64,000 nt of DNA from Paracoccaceae bacterium (GCA_027492585.1 JAPUEK010000015.1:1-64000); one strand, 5' to 3'. Shown: positions 37,493 through 46,736, numbered from the stretch's first letter. The notes: a model not told the origin generated them from the letters alone. Program-made: numbers and translations.

Positions 37493-38688
37493 TCGCAACC
37501 TCGAAGACCCCGCTCGACCATTTCCGCACGCCGCTCCTGCAAACGCCGTTCCACGCAAGGACCGCGCCCGCGAACCGGCTGAACCACTGGGGGCCATGGG
37601 CGGGCTACATGACCGCGCTCTGCTATGGCGACAGCGACATGGAATATACCGCCATCCGCAACGGGGCTTCGGTCTATGACCTTTGTCCGATGGTGAAATA
37701 TGCGGTGCGGGGTCGGGAGGCGGCGGCGTATCTGAACCGCCTGACCATCCGCAATGCCGCCAAGCTGTCGGTCGGCGGGGTGCATTACACGGTCTGGTGC
37801 GACGATGCCGGCAAGATCCTCGATGACGGGACGCTCTTCCGCCATGCCGAGGATCACTACGTGATCTGCTGTCAGGAGCGGCATCTGGGCTGGCTGCTGG
37901 ACAGTGCGGAGGGCTTCGAGGTCACGGTGGAGGAGATCACCGAAGACATCGCCGCCCTGTCGCTGCAAGGCCCCTGCTCCGCGACGGTGCTGGGGGCGGC
38001 GGGGTTCGACGTGTCGGCGCTGAAGCCCTTCCGCATGGCGCGTTTCCCCTTTGAGGGCGGAGAGATCACCGTCTCCCGCACCGGCTTCACCGGCGATCTC
38101 GGCTATGAGCTGTGGATGGCGCCCGATCAGGCGCTGCCGTTCTGGGATCACCTCTTTGCCGCCGGGGCGCCGTGGAACATCCGGCCGATCGGCACGGATG
38201 CGCTGAACCTCGCACGGATCGAGGCGGGGTTTATCATCACCAACATGGATTTCATCCCCGCCGATCAGGCCCTGCGCGAGGATCGCCCGCGCAGCCCGCT
38301 GGAGATGGGTCTCGACTGGATGATCGACTGGGAGAAGGGCCATTTCACCGGCCGCCGGGCGCTGCTGGCGGAGCGGGAGAAGGGTTCGGACTGGGCCTTG
38401 ATCGGGCTGGAGGTGCCGGGGAACATCTCCGCCGAAGGTTCGATCCTTTATTACGGCAAGAAGGTGGAGGCGGGCTTCATCACCGCCGCCGCCTGGTCGC
38501 CTTCGGTCAAGAAATCCATCGCCTTGGCGCAGGTGCCGGCGCGGCACCGGGGCGGGCATGACCTTTGGGTGGAGATCTATGCGCTGCGCGAGCTGCAATA
38601 TGTGAAGCTGATGCTGCCGGTGACGGTGGTGGAGCGGCCGTTCTTCAATCCGGCCCGCAAGCGGGCGACGCCGCCGGGGCGGGTGTGA
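37489..38688 (+). CDS. GcvT-like folate-dependent aminomethyl/methyltransferase
   Basis: A 399-aa member of the glycine-cleavage T-protein family, which also includes the DMSP demethylase DmdA and demethylating folate enzymes. Motifs are GKILDDGTLFRH (the catalytic Asp region), TVSRTGFTGDLGYELW and GTDALNLARIEAGF. There are no glycine-cleavage P or H genes nearby, so it is not the housekeeping T-protein. It is placed between flavin oxidoreductases and Rieske oxygenases, which suggests it passes a methyl or formaldehyde-level C1 unit to tetrahydrofolate. It overlaps the next stop and start as TGATG. Confidence 0.86.
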   Translation: MIATSKTPLDHFRTPLLQTPFHARTAPANRLNHWGPWAGYMTALCYGDSDMEYTAIRNGASVYDLCPMVKYAVRGREAAAYLNRLTIRNAAKLSVGGVHYTVWCDDAGKILDDGTLFRHAEDHYVICCQERHLGWLLDSAEGFEVTVEEITEDIAALSLQGPCSATVLGAAGFDVSALKPFRMARFPFEGGEITVSRTGFTGDLGYELWMAPDQALPFWDHLFAAGAPWNIRPIGTDALNLARIEAGFIITNMDFIPADQALREDRPRSPLEMGLDWMIDWEKGHFTGRRALLAEREKGSDWALIGLEVPGNISAEGSILYYGKKVEAGFITAAAWSPSVKKSIALAQVPARHRGGHDLWVEIYALRELQYVKLMLPVTVVERPFFNPARKRATPPGRV

Positions 38689-39836
38689 TGGAGCCGCACC
38701 CCTCCTCCCCCCATCCGTCTTCCCCGCGTCTGGACCATTGCCCGGAGGGGCTGCCCAAGGCGGCCTATCTCTCCGCCGACTGGTTCGCGCGGGAGATGAA
38801 GACGGTCTTTGCCCGGCAATGGATCTGTGCGGGGCGGGCGGAGGATCTGGCGCGCGGCAGGATGCGGCGAGTGCGGCTTGGTCAGGCGGAGGTGGTGCTG
38901 TGCCGCGCCGAGGACGGGGCGCTGACCGCCTATCACAACGCCTGCCGGCATCGCGGCTCGGAGCTGTGCCGCGCGCCGGAAGAACCGCTCGGCAAGCTGA
39001 TCCGCTGCCCCTATCACGCCTGGGCCTATGCGGCGGCGGAGGGGCGGCTGGTGGCGACGGGGCCGGCGAAGCCCACGGCGGATTTCGACCGGGACGCCTA
39101 TGGGCTGGTGCCGGTGGCGCTGCGGGTCTGGGCGGGCTTCGTCTTTCTGAACGCTGCCGCCCGACCGGGGGAGATCGGCTCGGATGTGCCTTTGTCCACG
39201 CTCGACAACTGGCCGATGGCCGGGCTGGTCACCGGGCATCGCTGGGAAACCGGGATCGCCTGCAACTGGAAATCCTTTTGGGAGAATTACTCCGAATGCC
39301 TGCATTGCCCCGGCATCCACCCGGAGCTGTGCGACATGGTGCCTGTTTACCGGACCGGGGTGATGGCGCCGTCCGAAGCGCCCGGCTGGACGCCGGAGGT
39401 GCCGGTGGGGCGCAACCTGAAACCGGGGGCGGAGACATGGACCCTGACCGGCGCCCCCTGCGGCCCGGTCTTTGCGGGCCTGAGCGCGGCGGAGCGGGAG
39501 GCGGGTTATACCTTTGTCACCCTCTGGCCCTCGGCTTATGTGGTGGCGCATGTGGATCATGTCCGCTCCGTCCGGCTGGAGCCGCTGGGGCCGGAGCGGA
39601 CGCGGCTCATCGCCGAATGGCATTTCCCGCCCGAGACGCTGGCGCAGCCCGATTTCGACGCCGCCGAAGTCGCGGCTTTTGCGAAGATCGTGATGGAGCA
39701 GGACGGCGCCGCGGCGGAGATGAACCAGCGGGGCCTGCGCTCGCCCTCTTTCACGGCGGCGCGGCTGATGCCCGAGGAATATGAAATCCACCGCTTTCAG
39801 AACTGGGTCCGCAGGCAGATGGAGAAGGTGCCATGA
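38688..39836 (+). CDS. Rieske oxygenase alpha subunit (Stc2/GbcA-like)
   Basis: A 382-aa ring-hydroxylating-type oxygenase. Rieske cluster ligands are C86 and H88 (ACRHRG), then C107 and H110 (RCPYHAW). The mononuclear iron region NWKSFWENYSECLHCPGIHPE provides H206 and H211. The ENYxECxHCPxxHP pattern is shared with the N-demethylating enzymes for glycine betaine (GbcA) and stachydrine (Stc2) rather than true aromatic dioxygenases. Methyl removal from a quaternary amine is therefore plausible. No dedicated reductase gene is adjacent. The ATG at 38688 overlaps the previous stop by 1 nt. Confidence 0.87.
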   Translation: MEPHPSSPHPSSPRLDHCPEGLPKAAYLSADWFAREMKTVFARQWICAGRAEDLARGRMRRVRLGQAEVVLCRAEDGALTAYHNACRHRGSELCRAPEEPLGKLIRCPYHAWAYAAAEGRLVATGPAKPTADFDRDAYGLVPVALRVWAGFVFLNAAARPGEIGSDVPLSTLDNWPMAGLVTGHRWETGIACNWKSFWENYSECLHCPGIHPELCDMVPVYRTGVMAPSEAPGWTPEVPVGRNLKPGAETWTLTGAPCGPVFAGLSAAEREAGYTFVTLWPSAYVVAHVDHVRSVRLEPLGPERTRLIAEWHFPPETLAQPDFDAAEVAAFAKIVMEQDGAAAEMNQRGLRSPSFTAARLMPEEYEIHRFQNWVRRQMEKVP

Positions 39837-41062
39837 CCGACCAGACCCCCGCAACCATCCCCGTCCCGGAGGAATGGGACCGGCGCGGCCTGCCCGCCTG
39901 GACCTATCATTCGCAGGCGATGTTCGAGCTGGAAAAGGAGGAGGTCTTTCTCAACCACTGGCAGGTCGTCTGCCATGTGAACGACATCTCGGCCCCCGGC
40001 GACTGGCGCAGCTTCGATCTGCTGGGGGAGAGGGCCTTTGCCGTCCGTGGGCAGGACGGGGTGGTGCGGGCCTTTCACAACCTCTGCCGGCATCGCGGGG
40101 CGCGGGTGGTGGACGGGATTTCCGGCCATTGCCGGGGGGCGATGATCTGCCCGTTCCATGGCTGGGTCTACAACCTCGACGGCTCCCTGCGCGGCGCGGC
40201 GCGGCCGGAGACCTTCGGCGGCATGGACCGGACGAAATTCGGCCTGAAACCCATCGAGATGGAGATCTGGCAGGGCTTCGTCTTCATCCGCTTCAAGCCC
40301 GGCCCGCAGCCCTCGGTGGCGGAGTGTCTGCAACCCTATGGGCAGGACTTCACCGATTTCCGCTCCGAAGGGCTGCTGCCCATCGGCGACAGCGGCCTTT
40401 GGGGTGCCGCTCCGGTGAACTGGAAGTCGGTCTGCGACGTGGACAACGAGGGGTATCACGTCGCCTTTGCCCATCCCTCCCTGCAGGAGCTTTACGGGCG
40501 CAGCTATACCGACATCCTGCATGAGAACGGGCTGTTCCAGTCCAATGCCACCTATGGCGACCGTCCGGGGCGCAACTGGTCGGTGCGGAACTATGTCAGG
40601 CACTCCCCCCGGCAGGACTGGCTGCCGGAAAGGCTCCAGCGGGCGTGGAACTATTACGGGCTGTTTCCCAATACCGTGTTCACCTTCACGCCCGAGACCG
40701 TGCAATACTATGCCGAAATCCCGCTTGAGGTGGGCAGGACCGAGATGACCTATGCGCTTTACCGCCAGCCGGAAGAAACGCGGGAGATCCGCGCGGCGCG
40801 CTATCTCGGCAACCGGATCGACCGGCATACTTCGGCAGAGGACCAGCAACTGACGATCTGGTCGAACGAGTCGATGAAATCCTCGGCCTTCGACGGGTTC
40901 CATCTGTCGGATCTGGAATTCGGGCTCCGGCAGCATCACGACAAGCTGCGCCGGCTCCTGCCGGTAATGCGAATGGAGACCGCCCCGCCCGAAGCGGACA
41001 TCGCGGCGCTCAATCAGGAAATGCTTGGCAGAGCCGCTGCGGCGCGCGACCCTCACCCATGA
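39833..41062 (+). CDS. Rieske oxygenase alpha subunit (second)
   Basis: A 409-aa Rieske protein, distinct from its neighbour. Ligands are C85 and H87 (LCRHRG), then C106 and H109 (ICPFHGW). The non-heme iron region is CDVDNEGYHVAFAHPS, with H209 and H214. The variation before the first His (DVDNEGYH versus ENYSECLH) indicates a different subfamily, so the two enzymes probably act on different steps or form a mixed oligomer. It overlaps the first Rieske gene by 4 bp. Confidence 0.87.
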   Translation: MTDQTPATIPVPEEWDRRGLPAWTYHSQAMFELEKEEVFLNHWQVVCHVNDISAPGDWRSFDLLGERAFAVRGQDGVVRAFHNLCRHRGARVVDGISGHCRGAMICPFHGWVYNLDGSLRGAARPETFGGMDRTKFGLKPIEMEIWQGFVFIRFKPGPQPSVAECLQPYGQDFTDFRSEGLLPIGDSGLWGAAPVNWKSVCDVDNEGYHVAFAHPSLQELYGRSYTDILHENGLFQSNATYGDRPGRNWSVRNYVRHSPRQDWLPERLQRAWNYYGLFPNTVFTFTPETVQYYAEIPLEVGRTEMTYALYRQPEETREIRAARYLGNRIDRHTSAEDQQLTIWSNESMKSSAFDGFHLSDLEFGLRQHHDKLRRLLPVMRMETAPPEADIAALNQEMLGRAAAARDPHP

Positions 41063-41102
41063 CGATGCGCCGGCAGGCGCGGATCAACAGCGGAGAAGCT
41101 CC

Positions 41103-42218
41103 ATGACCCTTTCCCTGAAACTCAGCCGGCGCGCGACCCTGACGGCGCTTGGCGGCGCGCTTGCCCTTCCCTATGTCCGCCCCTCCTGGGCGCAGGCCGG
41201 AAGCGTCAATGTCTACAACTGGTCCGATTACATCGGCGAAACCACCGTCGCCGATTTCGAGGCGGAAACCGGGATCGGGGTGGTCTACGATCTTTACGCG
41301 TCGTCGGAGGAAATGCAGGCCAAGATGCTGGCCGGATCGACCGGCTATGACGTGGTGCTGCAAACGGGTCTGGCGCTCAACAAGTTCATCGCGGCGGGGG
41401 TCTACCAGAAGCTCGACCGCACGAAGATCCCCGGCTGGTCGAATTACGATCCAGCGATCCTGAAGATCATCGAGGGCTTTGATCCCGGCAACCTTTATGG
41501 CGCGCCCTACATGTGGGGGTCGGTGGGGATCACCTACAACCTCGACATGGTGAAGGAGCGGCTGCCGGAGGCCGATCTCGATTCGCTCGACACGCTGATG
41601 AAGCCGGAGAATGCGGCGAAGCTGGCCGATTGCGGGATTTCCTTCCTCGACAGCCCGACCGATGGCGGCTTCATGGTGATGAAGTACCTCGGCATCGACC
41701 CGGATACGGCAGGGCCGGCGGAATATGCGAAGATGGCCGAGGCGATGGGCAAGATCCGCCAGTATATCGCCACCTTCGACAATGCGAATTACCTGACCAC
41801 CATCCCCAATGGCGAGGTCTGCGCGGTCAATACCTGGTCGGGCGATTACAGCGTCGCCAAGGCCCGCGCGGCCGAGGCGGGGATTGCGATGAACCTTTCC
41901 TATCATGTGCCGAAGACCGGCGCGCCTGCGTGGTTCGATCTGTGGTGCATCCCGTCCGACGCCCCGAATGTCGAGAACGCTTATCGCTTCATCGACTATC
42001 TGACCCGCCCGGAGGTGATCGCCGCCTGCACGAACTTCACCGGCTATGCCAATGCCAACAAGGCGGCGACGGCCTTCGTGGACCCGGCCGTGGCCTCGGA
42101 CCCGGCGATCTATCCCGATGCTGCAACTCTGGCGCGGATGTATACGCCGAAGCCGCAGACGGCGGGGCAGGAAAGCGAGCTGACCCGGATCTGGACCGCG
42201 ATCAAGACCGGGGGTTGA
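41103..42218 (+). CDS. PotD/PotF-like substrate-binding protein
   Basis: A 371-aa periplasmic binding protein of the polyamine type. A twin-arginine-like signal (SRRATLTALGGALALPYVRP) precedes the mature N-terminus SVNVYNWSDYI. This is the hallmark of PotF/SpuD-type putrescine or spermidine binders, as is AKMLAGSTGYDVVLQTG. GGAGAAG lies upstream of the ATG at 41103. It heads the transporter block and probably binds a linear cationic substrate; whether it is putrescine or an N-methylated analogue is not determinable by eye. Confidence 0.9.
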   Translation: MTLSLKLSRRATLTALGGALALPYVRPSWAQAGSVNVYNWSDYIGETTVADFEAETGIGVVYDLYASSEEMQAKMLAGSTGYDVVLQTGLALNKFIAAGVYQKLDRTKIPGWSNYDPAILKIIEGFDPGNLYGAPYMWGSVGITYNLDMVKERLPEADLDSLDTLMKPENAAKLADCGISFLDSPTDGGFMVMKYLGIDPDTAGPAEYAKMAEAMGKIRQYIATFDNANYLTTIPNGEVCAVNTWSGDYSVAKARAAEAGIAMNLSYHVPKTGAPAWFDLWCIPSDAPNVENAYRFIDYLTRPEVIAACTNFTGYANANKAATAFVDPAVASDPAIYPDAATLARMYTPKPQTAGQESELTRIWTAIKTGG

Positions 42219-42219
42219 G

Positions 42220-43353
42220 ATGGAAGCGGTCGTGACGGGAGCCGCGCCCGCCGCGGAAACGGAGACCCCCTTCATCCGCATCGAGGGCGTGTCGAAGACC
42301 TTCGGCACCTTTCAGGCCGTGCGCGACGTGAACCTGACGATCCGGCGGGGAGAGATCTTCTCGCTCCTTGGCGGGTCGGGCTGCGGCAAGACCACGCTCC
42401 TGCGGATGCTCGCGGGGTTCGAGGAACCGACGGCGGGGCGCATCTTCATCGACGGGCAGGATATGGCCGGGGTGCCGGCCTATGACCGCCCGGTGCATAT
42501 GATGTTCCAGAGCTATGCGCTTTTCCCCCATATGAGCGTGGAGAAGAACATCGGCTACGGGCTGAAGCACGAGGCGATGAGCAAGGCGCAACGCGAGGCC
42601 CGCGTGCGCGAGATGCTGGAACTGGTGCAGCTTGCCCCCTTCGCCACCCGCAAGCCGCATCAGATCTCCGGCGGGCAGCGGCAAAGGGTGGCTCTGGCCC
42701 GCGCCCTTGCCCGGCAGCCGAAGCTTCTGCTGCTCGATGAGCCGCTGGCGGCGCTCGACAAGAAGCTGCGCGAGCATACCCAGTTCGAGCTGATGTCCAT
42801 TCAGGAACGGACCGGCGTGACCTTCATGGTCGTCACCCATGATCAGGAGGAGGCGATGACCCTCTCCGACCGGATTGCGGTGATGGACAAGGGGCAGGTG
42901 AAGCAGGTCGGCTCGCCGACCGAAATCTACGAATTCCCGCAGAGCCGCTTCGTGGCGGGCTTCATCGGCTCCATCACCGCTTTCGAGGCGAAGGTGGTTT
43001 CGGTGACGGGGGAGACGGCGGAGGTGGAGGTGCCGGCCTTTGCCGCCACGATCACCGCGCGGGCGGTGCCGGGGCTGGTCGCGGGGCAGAAGGTGACGCT
43101 GGCGATCCGGCCCGAAAAGCTGACGATCCGGCAGGAGCGTCCGGCGGCGGGCAATGTCGTCGAAGGTACGGTCAAGGATCTGGCCTATTTCGGCAAGGAC
43201 AGCCTTTACCGCATCACCCTGCCCTCGGGCGATCTCGTGGCGGTCCATGCCGTCAACGCCAAACGGGGAACGGAGGCGCTGCGGGTCGCCGACTGGTATG
43301 ACCGCGTCTGGCTCAGCTTCGAGCCGGGTGCCGCCATCCTGCTGGTGGAATAG
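42220..43353 (+). CDS. PotA/PotG-like ABC ATP-binding protein
   Basis: A 377-aa ABC ATPase. Walker A is GGSGCGKTT, signature [14 protein letters not shown], Walker B LLLLDEPLAALD, and the switch His is in VTHDQEEAMTLSD. The C-terminal TOBE domain contains VTLAIRPEKLTIRQ. It starts 1 bp after the binding-protein stop and precedes two permeases, giving a complete PotFGHI-type importer. Confidence 0.93.
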   Translation: MEAVVTGAAPAAETETPFIRIEGVSKTFGTFQAVRDVNLTIRRGEIFSLLGGSGCGKTTLLRMLAGFEEPTAGRIFIDGQDMAGVPAYDRPVHMMFQSYALFPHMSVEKNIGYGLKHEAMSKAQREARVREMLELVQLAPFATRKPHQISGGQRQRVALARALARQPKLLLLDEPLAALDKKLREHTQFELMSIQERTGVTFMVVTHDQEEAMTLSDRIAVMDKGQVKQVGSPTEIYEFPQSRFVAGFIGSITAFEAKVVSVTGETAEVEVPAFAATITARAVPGLVAGQKVTLAIRPEKLTIRQERPAAGNVVEGTVKDLAYFGKDSLYRITLPSGDLVAVHAVNAKRGTEALRVADWYDRVWLSFEPGAAILLVE

Positions 43354-43356
43354 CAG

Positions 43357-44271
43357 ATGCGCGCGCGTCTCGCCGGATGGTTTCACCGCAGGGGATGGTC
43401 CGACCTGATGGTGGCGCTGCCCTATCTGTGGCTGGTGCTGCTGTTCCTGATCCCCTTCCTGCTCGTCGTCGCCATGAGCGTGGCGACCAAGACCCCGACC
43501 GCCCCGCCCTTCAGCTTCGGCGGGGAGTATCCGCTGGTCAGCTTTGCCGATTACGCGCGGCTTATGCAGGATGATCTCTACATCCGCGCCTTCCTGACCT
43601 CGATCGGCAATGCCACCCTTGCGATGGTGCTGTGCCTGCTGCTCGGCTATCCGATGGCGCTTGGCCTGACGCGGGTGTCGCGGAGCTGGCGCAATGTGCT
43701 CCTCATGCTGGTGATCCTGCCGTTCTGGACCTCGTTCCTTCTGCGCGTCTATGCGTGGATGGGGCTGATGGGCAAGAATAGCTGGTTCAACGGGCTGCTG
43801 ACCGAGGGCTGGAATACGGTCGTGCCGGCAAGCTGGGCCGTCACCTCGATCCCGATGATGAATTCCAACTTCGCGGTCGTGCTGGTCATGGTCTACACCT
43901 ACCTGCCCTTCATGATCCTGCCGCTTTATGCCAGCCTGGAGCGGCTCGATCCGGTGCTGGACGAGGCGGCGATGGACCTCGGCTCCCGCCCGTTCCGGGT
44001 GTTCCTGGACGTGACCCTGCCGCAGAGCGTGCCGGGGATCATCGCGGGCGGGATGCTGGTCTTCATCCCGGCGGCGGGGGAACTGGTGATCCCGACACTG
44101 GTCGGCAATGCCGCCGACCCGATGATCGGGCGGGTGATCTCGGACGAGTTTTCGGTGGCGACCGACTGGCCCATGGCCTCGGCGGTGGCGGTGGCGCTGT
44201 TGCTGCTCATGGTCGTGCCGATGATGGTCTACAGCCATTATCAGGCCCGCTCCGAAGGGGGCGAGCGATGA
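43357..44271 (+). CDS. PotB/PotH-like ABC permease
   Basis: A 304-aa inner-membrane permease with six hydrophobic helices, the first being LPYLWLVLLFLIPFLLVVAMS. The ATPase-docking EAA region is DEAAMDLGSRPFRVFLDVTLP. It follows the ATPase after 3 bp and overlaps the second permease by 4 bp. It imports the compound bound by the upstream PotF-like protein. Confidence 0.92.
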   Translation: MRARLAGWFHRRGWSDLMVALPYLWLVLLFLIPFLLVVAMSVATKTPTAPPFSFGGEYPLVSFADYARLMQDDLYIRAFLTSIGNATLAMVLCLLLGYPMALGLTRVSRSWRNVLLMLVILPFWTSFLLRVYAWMGLMGKNSWFNGLLTEGWNTVVPASWAVTSIPMMNSNFAVVLVMVYTYLPFMILPLYASLERLDPVLDEAAMDLGSRPFRVFLDVTLPQSVPGIIAGGMLVFIPAAGELVIPTLVGNAADPMIGRVISDEFSVATDWPMASAVAVALLLLMVVPMMVYSHYQARSEGGER

Positions 44272-45107
44272 GACGCCGGCCGATCTTCCTTATCACCGTG
44301 CTCTGCTTCGGCTTTGCCTTCTTCTACATCCCGATCCTGTCGATGATGGTCTATTCCTTCAACGGCTCCCGTCTGGCGACGGTCTGGGGCGGGTTTTCGA
44401 CGAAATGGTATGTCTCGCTCTTCAACAACCGGCAGATGATGGCGGCCCTTCTGCTGTCGCTGAAGATCGCCGTGGTCTCGGCCACCTGCGCCACGATCCT
44501 CGGCACCATGGCGGGGATCGCCCTTGCCCGCTTTCGCCGCTTCCGGGGGAGGACGCTCTTTTCCGGGCTGGTGACGGCGCCACTGATCATGCCCGATGTG
44601 ATCACCGGGATTTCCTCGCTGATCTTCTTCATCCTTCTGGCGCAATGGATCGGCTGGCCCGCGCAGCGCGGCTTCACCACGATCACGCTGGCCCATATCA
44701 CCTTCTCCATGGTCTATGTGACGACCGTGGTGCAGGCCCGGATGAGCCAGGCCGACCGCTCCATCGAGGAGGCGGCGATGGATCTCGGCTCGAAGCCCTG
44801 GCAGGTGATGTGGGATGTGACCCTGCCGGTGATCAGCCCGGCGATCCTGTCGGGGTGGCTGCTGGCCTTCACGATTTCGATGGACGAGGTGGTGATCACC
44901 TCCTTCACCACCGGGCCGGGCAGCACGACGCTGCCGCTCTTGATCTGGTCGAAGGTGAAGCTCGGCGTGACCCCGGATGTGAACGCGCTGGCGACGCTGA
45001 CCGTGCTGGTTGTGGGGGTGGGCGTGGCGGTGGCGGGCTGGGTGCTGAACCGGGCCGAGCGGCGGCGCGACGAGGATGCGCGCCTCGCCTATCGGGCCAA
45101 CGAATGA
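44268..45107 (+). CDS. PotC/PotI-like ABC permease
   Basis: A 279-aa permease, six helices beginning RPIFLITVLCFGFAFFYIPIL. The EAA motif is EEAAMDLGSKPWQVMWDVTLP. It completes the heterodimeric permease. Its stop overlaps the start of the cupin gene as ATGA, tying the last gene to the transporter. Confidence 0.92.
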   Translation: MRRRPIFLITVLCFGFAFFYIPILSMMVYSFNGSRLATVWGGFSTKWYVSLFNNRQMMAALLLSLKIAVVSATCATILGTMAGIALARFRRFRGRTLFSGLVTAPLIMPDVITGISSLIFFILLAQWIGWPAQRGFTTITLAHITFSMVYVTTVVQARMSQADRSIEEAAMDLGSKPWQVMWDVTLPVISPAILSGWLLAFTISMDEVVITSFTTGPGSTTLPLLIWSKVKLGVTPDVNALATLTVLVVGVGVAVAGWVLNRAERRRDEDARLAYRANE

Positions 45108-45961
45108 GCCGGGGCCTGCTTGGTGTGCCTTTGGGGGAGCCGGGATCGGGACGGGAGCGTTATGCCCGCGCCATGGAGCTTTATCAGACGGGGGCGATCA
45201 GCGCCGCGGTGCTGGAGGCCTACCGCGTGGCCGCCGCGCGTGACGCGCAGCCGCCGGAGCCGGTGCTGGCGGAGCGAGGCCTGCCTGTGCCGGAGGTGCT
45301 GCCGCTTGCCCCCGAAAACACCATCCGGGCGCTGATCGCGGCGGCGGATCTCTATCTCGCCGGCCTCCCCGGCCCCGGCATCTCCGAGGTCCGTCAAGGC
45401 ATCGCCGCTGCCCGCCACGGCCCGGTAAGCCTCGTTGCAGCGGAGCCGAACCCGGTCGTGGACCGCCATCTGCCGGAGGCTTTGCGCGCCCTTGCCGCCA
45501 CCCATCCCGGCCTTGCCGCTGCCATTGCCGCCGCCCGCCCCCATCTGCGCTGGATCACCTATAACGGCTATCCGCGCGCGGAAATCGGCGAGGGCTTCGC
45601 CACCGGCCATGCCTTCGCCTCGATCCTCGGCGAGGAGGCGAGCCTGCCCGCCGCGGATTTCGACTTCGGTCTCTTCCTGATCGCGCCGCAGGTGCTCTAC
45701 CGCGACCACCACCATGCCGCGCCGGAGCTTTACGCGCCGCTGACCGGCCCGCATGGCTGGCGCTTTGGCCCGGATCAGCCGCTGCTGCTCCGTCCCGCCC
45801 ATGTGCCGGTCTGGAACCCGCCGCATCAGCCGCATCTGACCAAGGTCGGCGCGCTGCCCTTCCTCTGCCTCTTCGGCTGGACCCGTGACGCCCAGTCGCC
45901 CGCGCAGGTGATCCCAGCCCGTGACTGGGCGGAGCTGGAGGCTTTGCGTCTTGCCCACTGA
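45104..45961 (+). CDS. Cupin of the DMSP-lyase-like (DLL) superfamily
   Basis: A 285-aa protein with an N-terminal helical region and a C-terminal cupin. The metal motif in HHHAAPELY has H-x3-E-x-Y spacing, and a final His cluster follows (PPHQPHL) 37-40 residues on. This matches the His/Glu/Tyr/His zinc set I recall for DddQ. The rest includes GWRFGPDQP and LPFLCLFGWTRD. Many DLL cupins are not DMSP lyases, so lyase activity is unproven. It may process another sulfonium or amine substrate imported by the coupled transporter. It is the last gene of the unit. Confidence 0.72.
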   Translation: MSRGLLGVPLGEPGSGRERYARAMELYQTGAISAAVLEAYRVAAARDAQPPEPVLAERGLPVPEVLPLAPENTIRALIAAADLYLAGLPGPGISEVRQGIAAARHGPVSLVAAEPNPVVDRHLPEALRALAATHPGLAAAIAAARPHLRWITYNGYPRAEIGEGFATGHAFASILGEEASLPAADFDFGLFLIAPQVLYRDHHHAAPELYAPLTGPHGWRFGPDQPLLLRPAHVPVWNPPHQPHLTKVGALPFLCLFGWTRDAQSPAQVIPARDWAELEALRLAH

Positions 45962-45985
45962 GACGCCCGGATCGTCGATCGCCAT

Positions 45986-46690
45986 ATCCGCAGCTGTTCC
46001 CGCGCCGATGCGGCGGGAAAGCCGACGTTGCGGGTCACCGGGCCTGCCTTGTGGCGGCTTCCGATGCGGCGGGCGGCAAGGCTCCGCTGATGTTCCCGTC
46101 CGGGCAGAGCGCCCTGCCGTTTACGGCCCCGGATCGGGAGCGGTTCCATATCCTTGCAGCGGCGATGCCGCCACCCGTGCGGTGCTCGATGGTGTCGCGG
46201 CGGATCTGCCGCGCTTTGCCGAACTGGGGGGAGGATGGCGACTATCCAGCCGCTCCGGGCCTGTTGCGATCCGGGCAGTCCCGACGAGACGATGGCGATG
46301 ATCGGCGCGGAGCGTTTTGGCGGCACCAATGCCTTCCGTCGCCTGCCGGATGCCGGAGCGCTGTTGCGTGAAATCCGGCCGGGCGGTGACGACGCTGAAC
46401 CCGTTCGAGATCATCGGCACGGCCGTTGCCCGCGATCCCCGTGCCACCGCGGACGGGCGGAGGTCCTTCTACCGGAGGAGAGGCTGGAGGAGGCCGTGAC
46501 CGGCCATGCCACCGGCGCGGCAGCCGCCTGCTGGCGCGGGGGTTTCAGCGGGCGTCTGGCTCCGGGCTTTTCGGCCCATCTCCTCCTGCCCGACCGCGAT
46601 ATCTTCGGCTGCGATCCCATGAGATTGCGGAAAGACAGGTGCTTCTGGCGCTTTTGAAAGGGCCGGGGCGTTCATCGGGCCGAGGGGGTC
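45986..46690 (+). pseudogene. Possible decayed coding sequence, unidentified
   Basis: Coding-like segments switch among all three plus-strand frames: RFHILAAAMPPPVR, then VLDGVAADLPRFAELG, then IGAERFGGTNAFRRLPDAG, then LNPFEIIGTAVARDP, then GHATGAAAACWRGGFSG. No single frame is protein-like throughout. The family could not be named. It may be a frameshifted pseudogene. Together with the pseudogene at 47387-48515, it makes 45962-48700 a degraded stretch. Confidence 0.3.
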
Positions 46691-46736
46691 TGACGATCAC
46701 TTCCGTGTGGGGTTCAGTAGGGCTTGTTGGCTGATC

